Below, piece after piece: positions 8,497 to 16,441 of a stretch of DNA of 64,000 bases. The position numbers and the translations under genes were made by a program. The stretch's first letter is position 1. The number at the start of each line of letters is the position of its first letter. The notes beneath the pieces are model-generated. The model worked only from the letters and a program-made list of their open reading frames with translations. It did not search any database and had not been told where the DNA came from. The DNA comes from Cryobacterium arcticum (GTDB taxonomy: Bacteria; Actinomycetota; Actinomycetes; Actinomycetales; Microbacteriaceae). The stretch spans positions 1,825,844 through 1,889,843 of the forward strand of contig NZ_QHLY01000012.1 in assembly GCF_003185895.1 (NCBI RefSeq). The letters run 5' to 3'.

Positions 8497-10044
8497 ATGC
8501 TTCACGTGACAACCAGCACCACCGGGCCGGACCGGCCGGAGAGTTCTTCGCTCACCACCGGCGCACCGGCACCACGCGGTCCGCACGACGAAACCCCTCT
8601 CGAGCACATCGACGACGCCCTGAGCGTGCACGAGGACGAGGGGCTGCACAAGGGCCTCAAGGCTCGGCACGTGCAGATGATCGCGATCGGCGGCGCCATC
8701 GGCACCGGCCTGTTCCTGGGTGCGGGCGGCCGGCTGGCCAGCGCCGGCCCCGCCCTGGTGTTCGTCTATGCCATCTGTGGTTTCTTCGCGTTCCTCATTC
8801 TGCGCGCGCTCGGCGAACTGGTGCTGCACCGGCCCACCTCGGGCTCGTTCGTCTCCTACGCCCGGGAGTTCTTCGGCGAGAAGACAGCATTCGTCACCGG
8901 CTGGCTGTACTGGCTCAACTGGGTGATGACCGCAATCGTCGACGTCACCGCCGTGGCGCTGTACATGAACTTCTTCGGCAAGTATTGGGCTCCGTTCGGT
9001 GATGTGCCGCAGTGGCTGTTCGCGCTGATCGCTCTCGCCGTGGTGCTCAGCCTCAACCTGCTCTCGGTCAAGGTCTTCGGTGAACTCGAATTCTGGTTCG
9101 CGCTGATCAAGGTCGTCGCCATTGTGGCGTTCCTGCTCGTGGGCACCTGGATGGTCATCTTCGGCACCCCGGTGGAAGGCGCAGAGGTGGGCTTCTCCCT
9201 GATCGCCGACAACGGCGGCTGGCTGCCCAACGGCATCATCGCCTCGGTGCTCGTCGTACAGGGCGTGGTCTTCGCCTACGCCTCGATCGAGCTGATCGGC
9301 ACCGCCGCCGGCGAGACCGAGCACCCCGAGAAGGTGATGCCCAAGGCGATCAACACCGTCATCGTGCGCATCGCGGTCTTCTACGTCGGCTCGATCCTGC
9401 TGCTCTCCCTGTTGTTGCCGTACACGGCATATGAAGCCGGGGTGAGCCCGTTCGTCACCTTCTTCGGCTCCATCGGCGTCGAGGGTGTCGACGTGATCAT
9501 GAACCTGGTCGTGCTGACCGCCGCGCTGTCGTCGCTGAACGCCGGACTGTATTCCACCGGACGCATCCTGCGGTCGATGTCATTGGCCGGATCGGCACCA
9601 CGGTTCGCCGAGAAGGTGAGCCGCAACGGGGTGCCGTTCGGCGGCATCCTGCTCACCGGCGTTGTCACCCTGCTCGGCGTCGGCCTGAACGCGATCGTGC
9701 CCGACGAGGCGTTCGAGATCGTGCTGAACATGGCCGCGATCGGCATCATCAGCGCGTGGGGCATGATCGTGCTCTGCCAACTGCGCCTGCAGGCCTGGGC
9801 GAAGGCCGGTATCCTCACCCGGCCGGCGTTCCGGATGCCGGGGGCGCCGTACACCGGCTACCTCACCCTGGTCTTCCTCGCGGCGGTGCTCGTGCTGATG
9901 GCCTTCGACTGGCCGGTCGGCACGCTCACCATCAGCTCGCTCGTGGTGATCATCCCGGCGCTGATCCTGGGCTGGTTCGTCTGCCGCGGCCGCATCCTCG
10001 CCATCGCGGCCGCCCGGCCACCCCTGCCCACCGCCCAGCGCTAG
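8497..10044 (+). CDS. Amino-acid permease, APC superfamily (AnsP/GABA-permease type)
   Basis: Polytopic permease of about 515 residues with some twelve membrane helices. The first helix block, [20 protein letters not shown] followed by [15 protein letters not shown], and the later [20 protein letters not shown] are typical of the AAT family. The closest known type by memory is actinobacterial L-asparagine permease AnsP, but GABA or D-Ala/D-Ser permeases look similar, so substrate is uncertain. I chose the ATG at 8497; TTG 8476 and GTG 8506 are alternatives, and no strong ribosome site decides. A ~45-residue hydrophilic N-terminus precedes helix 1. Divergent from the mrp operon. Confidence 0.85.
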   Translation: MLHVTTSTTGPDRPESSSLTTGAPAPRGPHDETPLEHIDDALSVHEDEGLHKGLKARHVQMIAIGGAIGTGLFLGAGGRLASAGPALVFVYAICGFFAFLILRALGELVLHRPTSGSFVSYAREFFGEKTAFVTGWLYWLNWVMTAIVDVTAVALYMNFFGKYWAPFGDVPQWLFALIALAVVLSLNLLSVKVFGELEFWFALIKVVAIVAFLLVGTWMVIFGTPVEGAEVGFSLIADNGGWLPNGIIASVLVVQGVVFAYASIELIGTAAGETEHPEKVMPKAINTVIVRIAVFYVGSILLLSLLLPYTAYEAGVSPFVTFFGSIGVEGVDVIMNLVVLTAALSSLNAGLYSTGRILRSMSLAGSAPRFAEKVSRNGVPFGGILLTGVVTLLGVGLNAIVPDEAFEIVLNMAAIGIISAWGMIVLCQLRLQAWAKAGILTRPAFRMPGAPYTGYLTLVFLAAVLVLMAFDWPVGTLTISSLVVIIPALILGWFVCRGRILAIAAARPPLPTAQR

Positions 10045-10087
10045 CCCCGCGCGGCTCGGTCGCGCCGGCAGCGTGTCCCCGAGGTGA

Positions 10088-10153
10088 AACTGTTCCCCGA
10101 GCGGACATCTGCGGCCGGTGCGCCGGGCGCAGAAGTCCGCTTCGGCAACAGTT
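10088..10153. repeat. Large inverted repeat between convergent genes
   Basis: Two 26-base arms (10088-10113 and 10128-10153) separated by 14 bases pair at about 21-22 of 26 positions, beginning AACTGTT and ending AACAGTT. It lies between the permease and the convergent MFS gene, so a bidirectional terminator role is plausible. There is no U-tract. Confidence 0.7.
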
Positions 10154-10159
10154 CGCGGG

Positions 10160-11425
10160 TCAGGCCCGGCGGCGGCGGATGACGAGGTCGCTGGCCAGCA
10201 CCAGGACCAGCGCCACCAGGATGATGCCAACGTAGACGAACGGCACCGTGCCCAGCCCCACCCGGTCGAGGAGAAACGCGCCGACGAAGGCGCCCAGGCC
10301 GATACCGATGTTGAACGCGGTGGTGTAGACCGCGCTGGCGGTGTCGCGGATGCGCACCGACGCCGTGTGCAGCAACCGGGTCTGCAGCAGCGGCGGGAAC
10401 GAGCCGAATGCCAGGCCCCAGACCAGGAAGGCCGCGATCGCGACCGGCAGGGTCTGGGTCGAGACGGCGAGCACGCTCACGCTCACCGCGGTGACGGCCA
10501 GGCCGAGCACCAGGCCGAGCTGCGGCCGCTTGCTGAACACCGCGCCGCTGATGAACAGTCCGGCGGCCCCGGCGATGCCGTAGGCGAAGAGCAGCGGGGC
10601 AACGGCGTCGCTGCCGACCGCGAGGGTGTCGCTGAGGAACGGGGCGATGTAGGTGTAGAAGGTGTAGTGCCCGATCATCGTCAGCGCCGTGATCACGCAG
10701 ACCAGCGCGACCGGGCCGATGGTGGGGTCGCGGGGCAGCTTGACCATGGTGATGGTGCCGGTCGCGGTGGTGACGGCTTCGGTGCGCTTCGCGGTGTAGT
10801 GCTCGACCCTGGGCAGGAACCGCCAGATCACCACAGCGCCGACGAGCATCAGCCCGGCCAGCACGATGAACGACATCCGCCAGCCGAGCAGGTGGCCGGC
10901 GAAGGTGCCCAGCGGCACCCCGAACACGAACGCCAGGGTGCCGCCGGCGATGGTGATCGACACGGCGCGGGCGATCTGGTCCTTGGGCACCAGGTGGGCG
11001 GAGTAAGCGCCGACGACACCCCAGAACAGTCCGTGCGCCAGCCCGCCGATCACCCGAGAGACCACGACGAAGGTGTAGTCGGGGGCGAAGGCGGTGAGCA
11101 CGTTGCTCAGGGCGAACACGACGAGCACCATCACGATGAGGCCGTGCCGCGGCATCCGCTTGGTGAGCAGCGCAAGCGGAGTGCTGGTGATCACCACGGT
11201 GAACGCGAACCACGACACCAGCAGGCCGACGTCGGCCTGGCTGACCCCGAGGGAGGTGCTCATCTCGGGCAGCAGCCCGGTGGGCAGCATTTCGGAGGTG
11301 ACGGAGAGGAAGACGGCGGCGGAGAGGGCGATCAGCCCGATCCACGGGAACGGGCCGGATGGTGCCTTCTGATCTGGACGGGGCATGCCGGTCGACGGCA
11401 GCGAGATGGGCGCGGTAAATGACAT
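10160..11425 (-). CDS. MFS transporter, DHA1 family
   Basis: A 421-residue transporter with twelve predicted helices. SVTSEMLPTGLLPEMSTSLG in the first helix region is the DHA1 sugar-efflux/arabinose-efflux type signature (SotB/AraJ-like). The A-like loop LLTKRMPRH follows helix 2, and RVIGGLAHGLFWGVVGAY lies in helix 4. Substrates of this branch include sugars, nucleosides and drugs, so the cargo cannot be assigned. The start ATG 11425 leaves a ~25-residue N-terminal tail. Converges on the permease. Confidence 0.85.
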   Translation of the reverse strand: MSFTAPISLPSTGMPRPDQKAPSGPFPWIGLIALSAAVFLSVTSEMLPTGLLPEMSTSLGVSQADVGLLVSWFAFTVVITSTPLALLTKRMPRHGLIVMVLVVFALSNVLTAFAPDYTFVVVSRVIGGLAHGLFWGVVGAYSAHLVPKDQIARAVSITIAGGTLAFVFGVPLGTFAGHLLGWRMSFIVLAGLMLVGAVVIWRFLPRVEHYTAKRTEAVTTATGTITMVKLPRDPTIGPVALVCVITALTMIGHYTFYTYIAPFLSDTLAVGSDAVAPLLFAYGIAGAAGLFISGAVFSKRPQLGLVLGLAVTAVSVSVLAVSTQTLPVAIAAFLVWGLAFGSFPPLLQTRLLHTASVRIRDTASAVYTTAFNIGIGLGAFVGAFLLDRVGLGTVPFVYVGIILVALVLVLASDLVIRRRRA

Positions 11426-11564
11426 GGGTGCTGTGGCTCACAGACTGGATCCGCTTGCCCGCAGCGCCGGCGAGGATTCCGGCCTGGCTGCATGGGGTTC
11501 TTCAAGCGGTGCGCGCCGACGTGCGCGCCCGGGGCCGCGCGCGTTCCGCCGACCATGCACCAGC

Positions 11565-11801
11565 CTAGCCGGATAAGTCCTCGAGTGAGGGGTACGCCCA
11601 CCGCAACCAGCCGACCGGCAGACCGCACTGCTCGGCGAGCGCTTGATGCGTCAGGGCCGTCTGCCCGCACCGGCCTCGCAATTCGCGCAAACCGGCGAGT
11701 ACGGCATCCTCCCGCCGGCTCTGCCGTTCGGTGCGCCGTGACGCGGGTTCCCGTTTGACCGCTGGCCTCTGGCCGGGAGCGGCCCGTTGTTTCCAGTGCA
11801 C
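11565..11801 (-). CDS. Small putative helix-turn-helix protein
   Basis: A 78-residue basic product. Residues 49-77, with LTHQALAEQCGLPVGWLRW followed by YPSLEDL, resemble the recognition helix-turn-helix of TetR-type N-terminal domains, but the ligand-binding domain is missing. GTG 11801 follows GGGAGC about eleven bases upstream. It lies 27 bases downstream of the riboflavin kinase gene on the same strand. It may be a real small DNA-binding protein or the remnant of a longer regulator; I do not recognise a named family. Confidence 0.45.
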   Translation of the reverse strand: MHWKQRAAPGQRPAVKREPASRRTERQSRREDAVLAGLRELRGRCGQTALTHQALAEQCGLPVGWLRWAYPSLEDLSG

Positions 11802-11828
11802 GGTGTCAGTCGCTCCCGAATGCGTTGA

Positions 11829-12260
11829 TCAGGCCGCGGCGCGGGCCCCGGCGGCGAACCAGTCGCGGGTGTTCTGCACGTCGATGGCGAGCTGGTCGAC
11901 TAGGGCCGGAGTGTCGACGAACGCGACCTCCGCGCGCAGGAACAGGCGCAGGTCCACCGAAAGCACCTGGTCATAGAGGTCCTCGGCGAAGTCGAGCAGG
12001 TGCGCTTCGAGCAGCGGGAAGCCGGCGTCACCGTAGTAGGTGGGGCGAGTGCCCACCGAGACCGCGGCCAGCACGCCCTCCGCCGGGAGGGAGTCGCCGT
12101 GCACGATCGCCGCCCAGATGCCGGAGTGCGCCATCAGCCCGGGCACCTCGATGTTCGCGGTGGGGAAACCGATCACCCGGCCCCAGGCGTTACCGTGGAT
12201 GACCGTACCGGTGATGGTCGTCGGCCGGGTGTCGAGGGCCCGCAGGTGTGCTTCGGTCAT
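11829..12260 (-). CDS. Stand-alone riboflavin kinase domain protein
   Basis: A 143-residue protein made of only the flavokinase domain: TGTVIHGNAWGRVIGFPTAN carries the GxVxxGxxxGRxxGFPTAN motif that binds riboflavin and ATP-Mg, and the C-terminal half keeps the small beta-barrel pattern with LLDFAEDLYDQ. The adenylyltransferase half of bifunctional RibF is absent. I chose ATG 12260, preceded by GGAAGG; ATG 12290 is in frame but lacks a ribosome site. It could phosphorylate riboflavin or, like some single-domain relatives, bind flavin for other ends. Confidence 0.8.
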   Translation of the reverse strand: MTEAHLRALDTRPTTITGTVIHGNAWGRVIGFPTANIEVPGLMAHSGIWAAIVHGDSLPAEGVLAAVSVGTRPTYYGDAGFPLLEAHLLDFAEDLYDQVLSVDLRLFLRAEVAFVDTPALVDQLAIDVQNTRDWFAAGARAAA

Positions 12261-12502
12261 CGTGGGTGTCTGCCTTCCGCGTCGCTTCATTCCAGGAACT
12301 GGGGCAGTCTGGCTGCCTGGTGTCTATTCCAGCATCCAGTGGTTTCAGCCGGGCGACCACAACGTTGCCGGATTATTGCGCCGCTTTACGCGCCACCCCC
12401 ACGGGCGGTTCACCGGGCATAACGCCAGTCGCGCCGTTTGGCGGTGCCCGCCCCGACGGCCGGGCGGGGCGCGTGCCCGGCATCGAGGCGGCCGTGGCCG
12501 GG

Positions 12503-12508
12503 TAATCT
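12503..12508 (+). promoter_or_regulatory. -10 box of purU, leaderless spacing
   Basis: TAATCT is followed by exactly six bases and then the purU ATG at 12515, so transcription would start at or next to the A of ATG. No Shine-Dalgarno sequence is present. Confidence 0.5.
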
Positions 12509-12514
12509 GGTGCG

Positions 12515-13390
12515 ATGAACCCCAGCATTCCGACGCCAGCGCACCACCACCACCTGGTCGTCACCCTCGTCTGCCCCGACCAGCCCGGCATTGTGCACGC
12601 CGTCAGCGGTGCCATCGTCGAGGCCCGCGGCAACATCACCGAGAGCCAGCAGTTCTCCAGCGCCGACACCGGCCGGTTCTTCATCCGCCTGCAGGTGGAG
12701 TCCCCCGCCGACCGCGACGAACTGCAGGCCGCGCTCGACCCGATCATCGAGCGCTACGCCATGACCTCGGTCATCGACGTCGTCGGCCGCCCGCTGCGCA
12801 CCCTGGTGCTCGCCTCCACCGCCGGCCACTGCGTCAACGACCTGCTCTTCCGCCACCGCGGCGGCCAGCTCGCCGTCGAGGTGCCGTTGGTGCTCAGCAA
12901 CCACGGCACCCTGCGCGACCTGGTCGGGTTCTACGGGGTGCCGTTCGAGTCGCTGCCGATCACGGATGCCGCCAGCAAGGCCGCCTTCGAGGCGCGCGTG
13001 GTCGAGGCGGTCGAGGAGCACGACATCGAACTGGTGGTGCTCGCCCGGTACATGCAGATCCTCTCCCCCGAACTCTGCGCGTACCTCACCGGCCGGGCCA
13101 TCAACATCCACCACTCCTTCCTGCCCGGCTTCAAGGGCGCGAACCCCTACAAGCAGGCGCATGCCCGCGGTGTGAAGCTGATCGGCGCCACCGCGCACTT
13201 CGTGACCAGCGACCTCGATGAGGGCCCGATCATCGAACAGAACGTGGTGCGGGTCGACCATTCCCGCAACCCGAGCGAGCTCGTGGCGATCGGTCAGGAC
13301 GAGGAGAGCCGCACCCTCACCCAGGCGGTGAAGTGGTTCGCCGAGAACCGGGTGCTGCTCGACGGCGCCCGCACCATCATCTTCAAGTAG
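12515..13390 (+). CDS. purU: PurU, formyltetrahydrofolate deformylase
   Basis: PurU hydrolyses 10-formyl-THF to formate and THF, balancing the one-carbon pool. The 291-residue product has an N-terminal ACT domain (residues ~10-85, VTLVCPDQPGIVHAVSG) and a C-terminal formyltransferase-fold domain with INIHHSFLPGFKGANPY, containing the catalytic His, and HFVTSDLDEGPII, containing the catalytic Asp. The length is that of the family. The ATG at 12515 is supported by a -10 box six bases upstream. It forms part of the folate theme with glyA/folD at the left edge and purN further on. Confidence 0.95.
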   Translation: MNPSIPTPAHHHHLVVTLVCPDQPGIVHAVSGAIVEARGNITESQQFSSADTGRFFIRLQVESPADRDELQAALDPIIERYAMTSVIDVVGRPLRTLVLASTAGHCVNDLLFRHRGGQLAVEVPLVLSNHGTLRDLVGFYGVPFESLPITDAASKAAFEARVVEAVEEHDIELVVLARYMQILSPELCAYLTGRAINIHHSFLPGFKGANPYKQAHARGVKLIGATAHFVTSDLDEGPIIEQNVVRVDHSRNPSELVAIGQDEESRTLTQAVKWFAENRVLLDGARTIIFK

Positions 13391-13399
13391 GCCGGTCGG

Positions 13400-13405
13400 T
13401 AGGAT
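13400..13405 (+). promoter_or_regulatory. -10 box of the YrdB-like gene, leaderless spacing
   Basis: TAGGAT, six bases, then GTG at 13412. AGGA within the box could also act weakly as a ribosome site on a longer transcript from purU. Confidence 0.4.
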
Positions 13406-13411
13406 TGGCAG

Positions 13412-13771
13412 GTGAACGACACTCCCGCCGCGCCGACCATCGGCGCCAACGACATCCTGCGCTTTCTGCTTGAGCTTTTCGCCTTCGTGAGCCTGGCGCT
13501 CTGGGGGTTCCTGGCCTGGCCGCTGCCGTGGCCGGGAGTGCTGGTGGGTATTCTCGCGCCGGCGTTCGCGATCCTGGTCTGGGCGCTGTTCCGCTCCCCC
13601 AAGGCTGTGTTCAAGCTCGACCCGTTCGGCAAGGCCATCGTGGAGATCTTCGTCTTCGGCGCCGCCGCGCTCGCCTGGTGGGACCTCGGCCAGCCGATCG
13701 TGGCCGGCGTCTTCGCCATCATCGCCACGGTCAGCGGCGTGCTCTCCGGCCGCAAAAAGCTCAGCAACTAG
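13412..13771 (+). CDS. YrdB-like small membrane protein (DUF2568)
   Basis: A 119-residue protein with four hydrophobic segments. ILRFLLELFAFVSLALWGF and the central PKAVFKLDPFGK-type loop are the hallmarks of the YrdB/DUF2568 family of unknown function. GTG start at 13412, 21 bases after the purU stop. It converges on the DUF1761 gene with a four-base gap and no terminator. Confidence 0.8.
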   Translation: MNDTPAAPTIGANDILRFLLELFAFVSLALWGFLAWPLPWPGVLVGILAPAFAILVWALFRSPKAVFKLDPFGKAIVEIFVFGAAALAWWDLGQPIVAGVFAIIATVSGVLSGRKKLSN

Positions 13772-13775
13772 CCGG

Positions 13776-14168
13776 TCACTGCAGGGCGCCGATGATGGCG
13801 CCCATCACCGTGAACGAGACCACGTTGTACGACCCGTTGATCGCGAACAGCACCGGACTTCTGCGTTCGAACAGGTAGTTCACCCCGAACGCGGCGGCCA
13901 CGAAGGTCAAGCCGGTGGCGAAACCGGCGAAGAGACCGAACCCCACCCCGTTCGAACCGATGAACGCGGCCAGGCTGATCGCCATCACGATCGCCAGGAT
14001 CAGCGAACCGCCGAAGACCCGGGCCACACCGGTCTTCAGCTGTTCGTCGGTGACGCCCGCCGTGCGTTGCCAGGGCCGGGCGAAGAGCACCGAGTACCAG
14101 AGCCCGCCGATGACGAACGACGAGACCGCGGCCAGCGCGATCGCCAGCCAGTTGAATGACACGTCCAT
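13776..14168 (-). CDS. DUF1761 membrane protein
   Basis: A 130-residue protein with four membrane segments. The N-terminus (NWLAIALAAVSSFVIGGLWY) and the FARPWQR loop are characteristic of DUF1761. ATG 14168 follows GGGAGCAGAC. It lies 55 bases downstream of the AraC gene on the same strand and may share its transcript. No function is known for the family. Confidence 0.82.
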   Translation of the reverse strand: MDVSFNWLAIALAAVSSFVIGGLWYSVLFARPWQRTAGVTDEQLKTGVARVFGGSLILAIVMAISLAAFIGSNGVGFGLFAGFATGLTFVAAAFGVNYLFERRSPVLFAINGSYNVVSFTVMGAIIGALQ

Positions 14169-14223
14169 GTCTGCTCCCGAGCCCGTGGGTTCCGGCCGGT
14201 CCGGAACAGCACCACGCTAAGGC

Positions 14224-15084
14224 TCAGTTCGCGTTCGGCCTTGTAGAAAATTCCGGCACCCCCTCGAGCGCCTCGAGCGGCACGAACGCCGCGTAGTCGG
14301 GGCCGTACCGGGCCACGATCTCCACATACCGGCTGGGCGAGAACCCGGTGAACGCCCGGAACACCCGGATGAAGTGCGGTTGGTCGTAGTAACCGGATGC
14401 GGCCACCAGGTCGGCCCAGGTGGGCATCGGTCCCTGCAACGGCAGGGCGGCGAGAAACTGGCGGAACCGCACGATGTCGGCGTAGGCCTTGGGGGTCACC
14501 CCGCACCAGGTGCGGAACTCGTCGATCAACCGGTGGTGGCTCGTGCCGGCGAGCGCCGCGATCTCGGGGATCGGCGCATCCGGGTTGTGATGGATGGCCG
14601 CCCAGGCCCGCACGACGGCCGGCGGTGCCGCACCGGCGCGGCGCTGGGCGCGCAGGTGCGCGATCAGCACCTTCACCGCCGCGGCCGGGTCGGTGGCGCC
14701 GAGCGCGGCTGCCCGCAGCGCGTCGGTGTCGCCGAGCAGGTTCTGGCTCTCCCGCACAGTGCCGGTGAGGTCGGAGGCGGGCAGGTCGAGAAACCGGGCG
14801 GCCGCGAACGGGGCCAGTTCGGCGGCGACGTGACGGATGGCGGGTGGGCTTTGGCTCATCAGGTAGCGCGGTTGCAGACCGGAGAGGAACCCCGCCCGCA
14901 GCACCCGCACGGCGCCGGTCTGCACGTCGAAGAGCCGGTACGGGTCGGAGAGGTTGAGGATCAGGTGCAGGGCGGGCTGCGGGAAGATGCGTTCGTAACG
15001 CTGTTCGGCGGACTGCTCGAGGTACCACAGCCGTTGTACTTCCGGAGTCAGGTCGGCCGGAACGGGCACCTCGAGGTAGTCCAT
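14224..15084 (-). CDS. AraC-family transcriptional regulator
   Basis: A 286-residue regulator. The N-terminal part (1-150) contains YLEQSAEQRYERIFPQPALH, the pattern of the DUF6597-type sensing domain, and residues ~160-265 form the double HTH, with IPEIAALAGTSHHRLIDEF as the first helix pair and ASGYYDQPHFIRVFRAFTG as the second. ATG 15084 has a TACGGT box six bases upstream. Probable targets are itself, the adjacent DUF1761 gene or the upstream MFS gene, inferred only from position. Confidence 0.88.
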   Translation of the reverse strand: MDYLEVPVPADLTPEVQRLWYLEQSAEQRYERIFPQPALHLILNLSDPYRLFDVQTGAVRVLRAGFLSGLQPRYLMSQSPPAIRHVAAELAPFAAARFLDLPASDLTGTVRESQNLLGDTDALRAAALGATDPAAAVKVLIAHLRAQRRAGAAPPAVVRAWAAIHHNPDAPIPEIAALAGTSHHRLIDEFRTWCGVTPKAYADIVRFRQFLAALPLQGPMPTWADLVAASGYYDQPHFIRVFRAFTGFSPSRYVEIVARYGPDYAAFVPLEALEGVPEFSTRPNAN

Positions 15085-15090
15085 GGCCCC

Positions 15091-15096
15091 ACCGTA
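15091..15096 (-). promoter_or_regulatory. -10 box of the AraC gene, leaderless spacing
   Basis: TACGGT on the minus strand, six bases before ATG 15084, with no ribosome site in between. Confidence 0.4.
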
Positions 15097-15148
15097 GAAC
15101 CGCCGCCGCCCCGCGGCTACTCCGGCCGGACGGCTCCCGGAGCCGGCG

Positions 15149-16417
15149 TCAGCGGGCGTCGGGGTCGGCGGTGGACGCCGCGGGCAGCTCGGGCGCGGGC
15201 TGGGCGGGCAGGCCGCCGGGCATCCGGGTGGCGTAGAGCGAGGTGGCCAGGAAGAGCAGCCCGCCGAGCAGGAACGCGGCCGGGTAGGAGACCGAATCGG
15301 CCAGGAAGCCGGCCACGAGCGGACCGACGATGGCGCCGAAGTCGGAGAACATCGAGAAGATCGCCACCGGGCGTCCGCCCGCGGAGCCGGCCGAGTCTCC
15401 CACGGAGGCCGCCGGCGCGGTGCCCATGAACGCCGCGGCCACCCCGTAGACGCAGAGCAGCCCGGTGAGCAGCCAGATGTTGGGGGCGAACGGGATCACG
15501 GTGATGGTGACGGCCGCCACCAGGAACGCGCCGATGATGGCGGGTTTGCGGCCGACGGTGTCGACGAACCGCGAGGCGGGCGCCAGGGCCAGGGCCTGCG
15601 CCACGGCGGCGATCGCGAAAGCGATGCCGGTCCAGGCGCTCGGACCCTTGAGCACCTCGACCACGAGTACCGGCACGAGCGCGCCACGCACCCCGAAGGA
15701 CGACCAGCCCTGGGAGAAGTTCGCCAGGCAGGCGGCCCGGAACCGGGGGTCCCGCAGCACGGTGCGAAGGGGCAGCAACGGTACGGCCGCACCGGCACCG
15801 CCGGCCGCGACACGGGTAGCCGGCTGCAGCAGCACGAGGCCGATGACGCCGGCCACCGCCAGGGTGCCGGCGTAGAAGAAGAACGGAGCGGTCAGTGAGA
15901 TGGTGGCGAGCAGTCCGCCGATCGCCGGCCCGGCCATGCCGCCGATGAGGAAGCCGCCCTGGTAGAAACCGACCGCGCGTCCCCGGATGCCAGGGGCGGC
16001 GGAGCGCAGCAGCAGCGTCATCGCCGCCACCGAGAACATCGCCGAGCCGATGCCGCCGGCGCCGCGCAGCAGTAACAGCTGCGGGTAGCTGCCGGCCAGG
16101 CCGACCAGCCCGCTGGAGACGGCGACGATACCGATGCCCACCGCCAGGATGGTGCGTTCCCCGGCCCAGTCGATGAGCTTGCCGCAGACCGGGCTGGCGA
16201 GAAAACGCATCAGCGCGAACGCCGACACCACGGCGCCGATCTCGAGGTTGCCCACGCCGAAGCTCTTCACGTAGACCGGCAGCACCGGCACCACCACGCC
16301 GAAGCCGACCATCACGAAGAACGCGATCACCCCGAGCACGTAGACGTCCCGGCCCAGCCGCGGTTCGTTCGCCGGTCGGCTGGAGGGAGAGCCGAACGGT
16401 CTACGGATGCGTCGCAT
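15149..16417 (-). CDS. MFS transporter
   Basis: A 422-residue twelve-helix transporter. VGFGVVVPVLPVYVKSFGVG in helix 1, the GKLIDWAGERTI loop 2-3 motif and LLLRGAGGIGSAMFSVAAM in helix 4 place it among drug-efflux-type MFS proteins. The C-terminal tail is Pro/Ala-rich. ATG 16417 has TAATCT six bases upstream, so the mRNA may be leaderless. It sits 24 bases downstream of the P-type ATPase gene and upstream of the AraC regulator. Substrate unknown. Confidence 0.85.
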   Translation of the reverse strand: MRRIRRPFGSPSSRPANEPRLGRDVYVLGVIAFFVMVGFGVVVPVLPVYVKSFGVGNLEIGAVVSAFALMRFLASPVCGKLIDWAGERTILAVGIGIVAVSSGLVGLAGSYPQLLLLRGAGGIGSAMFSVAAMTLLLRSAAPGIRGRAVGFYQGGFLIGGMAGPAIGGLLATISLTAPFFFYAGTLAVAGVIGLVLLQPATRVAAGGAGAAVPLLPLRTVLRDPRFRAACLANFSQGWSSFGVRGALVPVLVVEVLKGPSAWTGIAFAIAAVAQALALAPASRFVDTVGRKPAIIGAFLVAAVTITVIPFAPNIWLLTGLLCVYGVAAAFMGTAPAASVGDSAGSAGGRPVAIFSMFSDFGAIVGPLVAGFLADSVSYPAAFLLGGLLFLATSLYATRMPGGLPAQPAPELPAASTADPDAR

Positions 16418-16423
16418 CCTTTT

Positions 16424-16429
16424 AGATTA
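16424..16429 (-). promoter_or_regulatory. -10 box of the second MFS gene, leaderless spacing
   Basis: TAATCT on the minus strand in the 24-base gap after the ATPase gene, six bases before ATG 16417. Confidence 0.5.
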
Positions 16430-16441
16430 GGCCGTCGGGGG

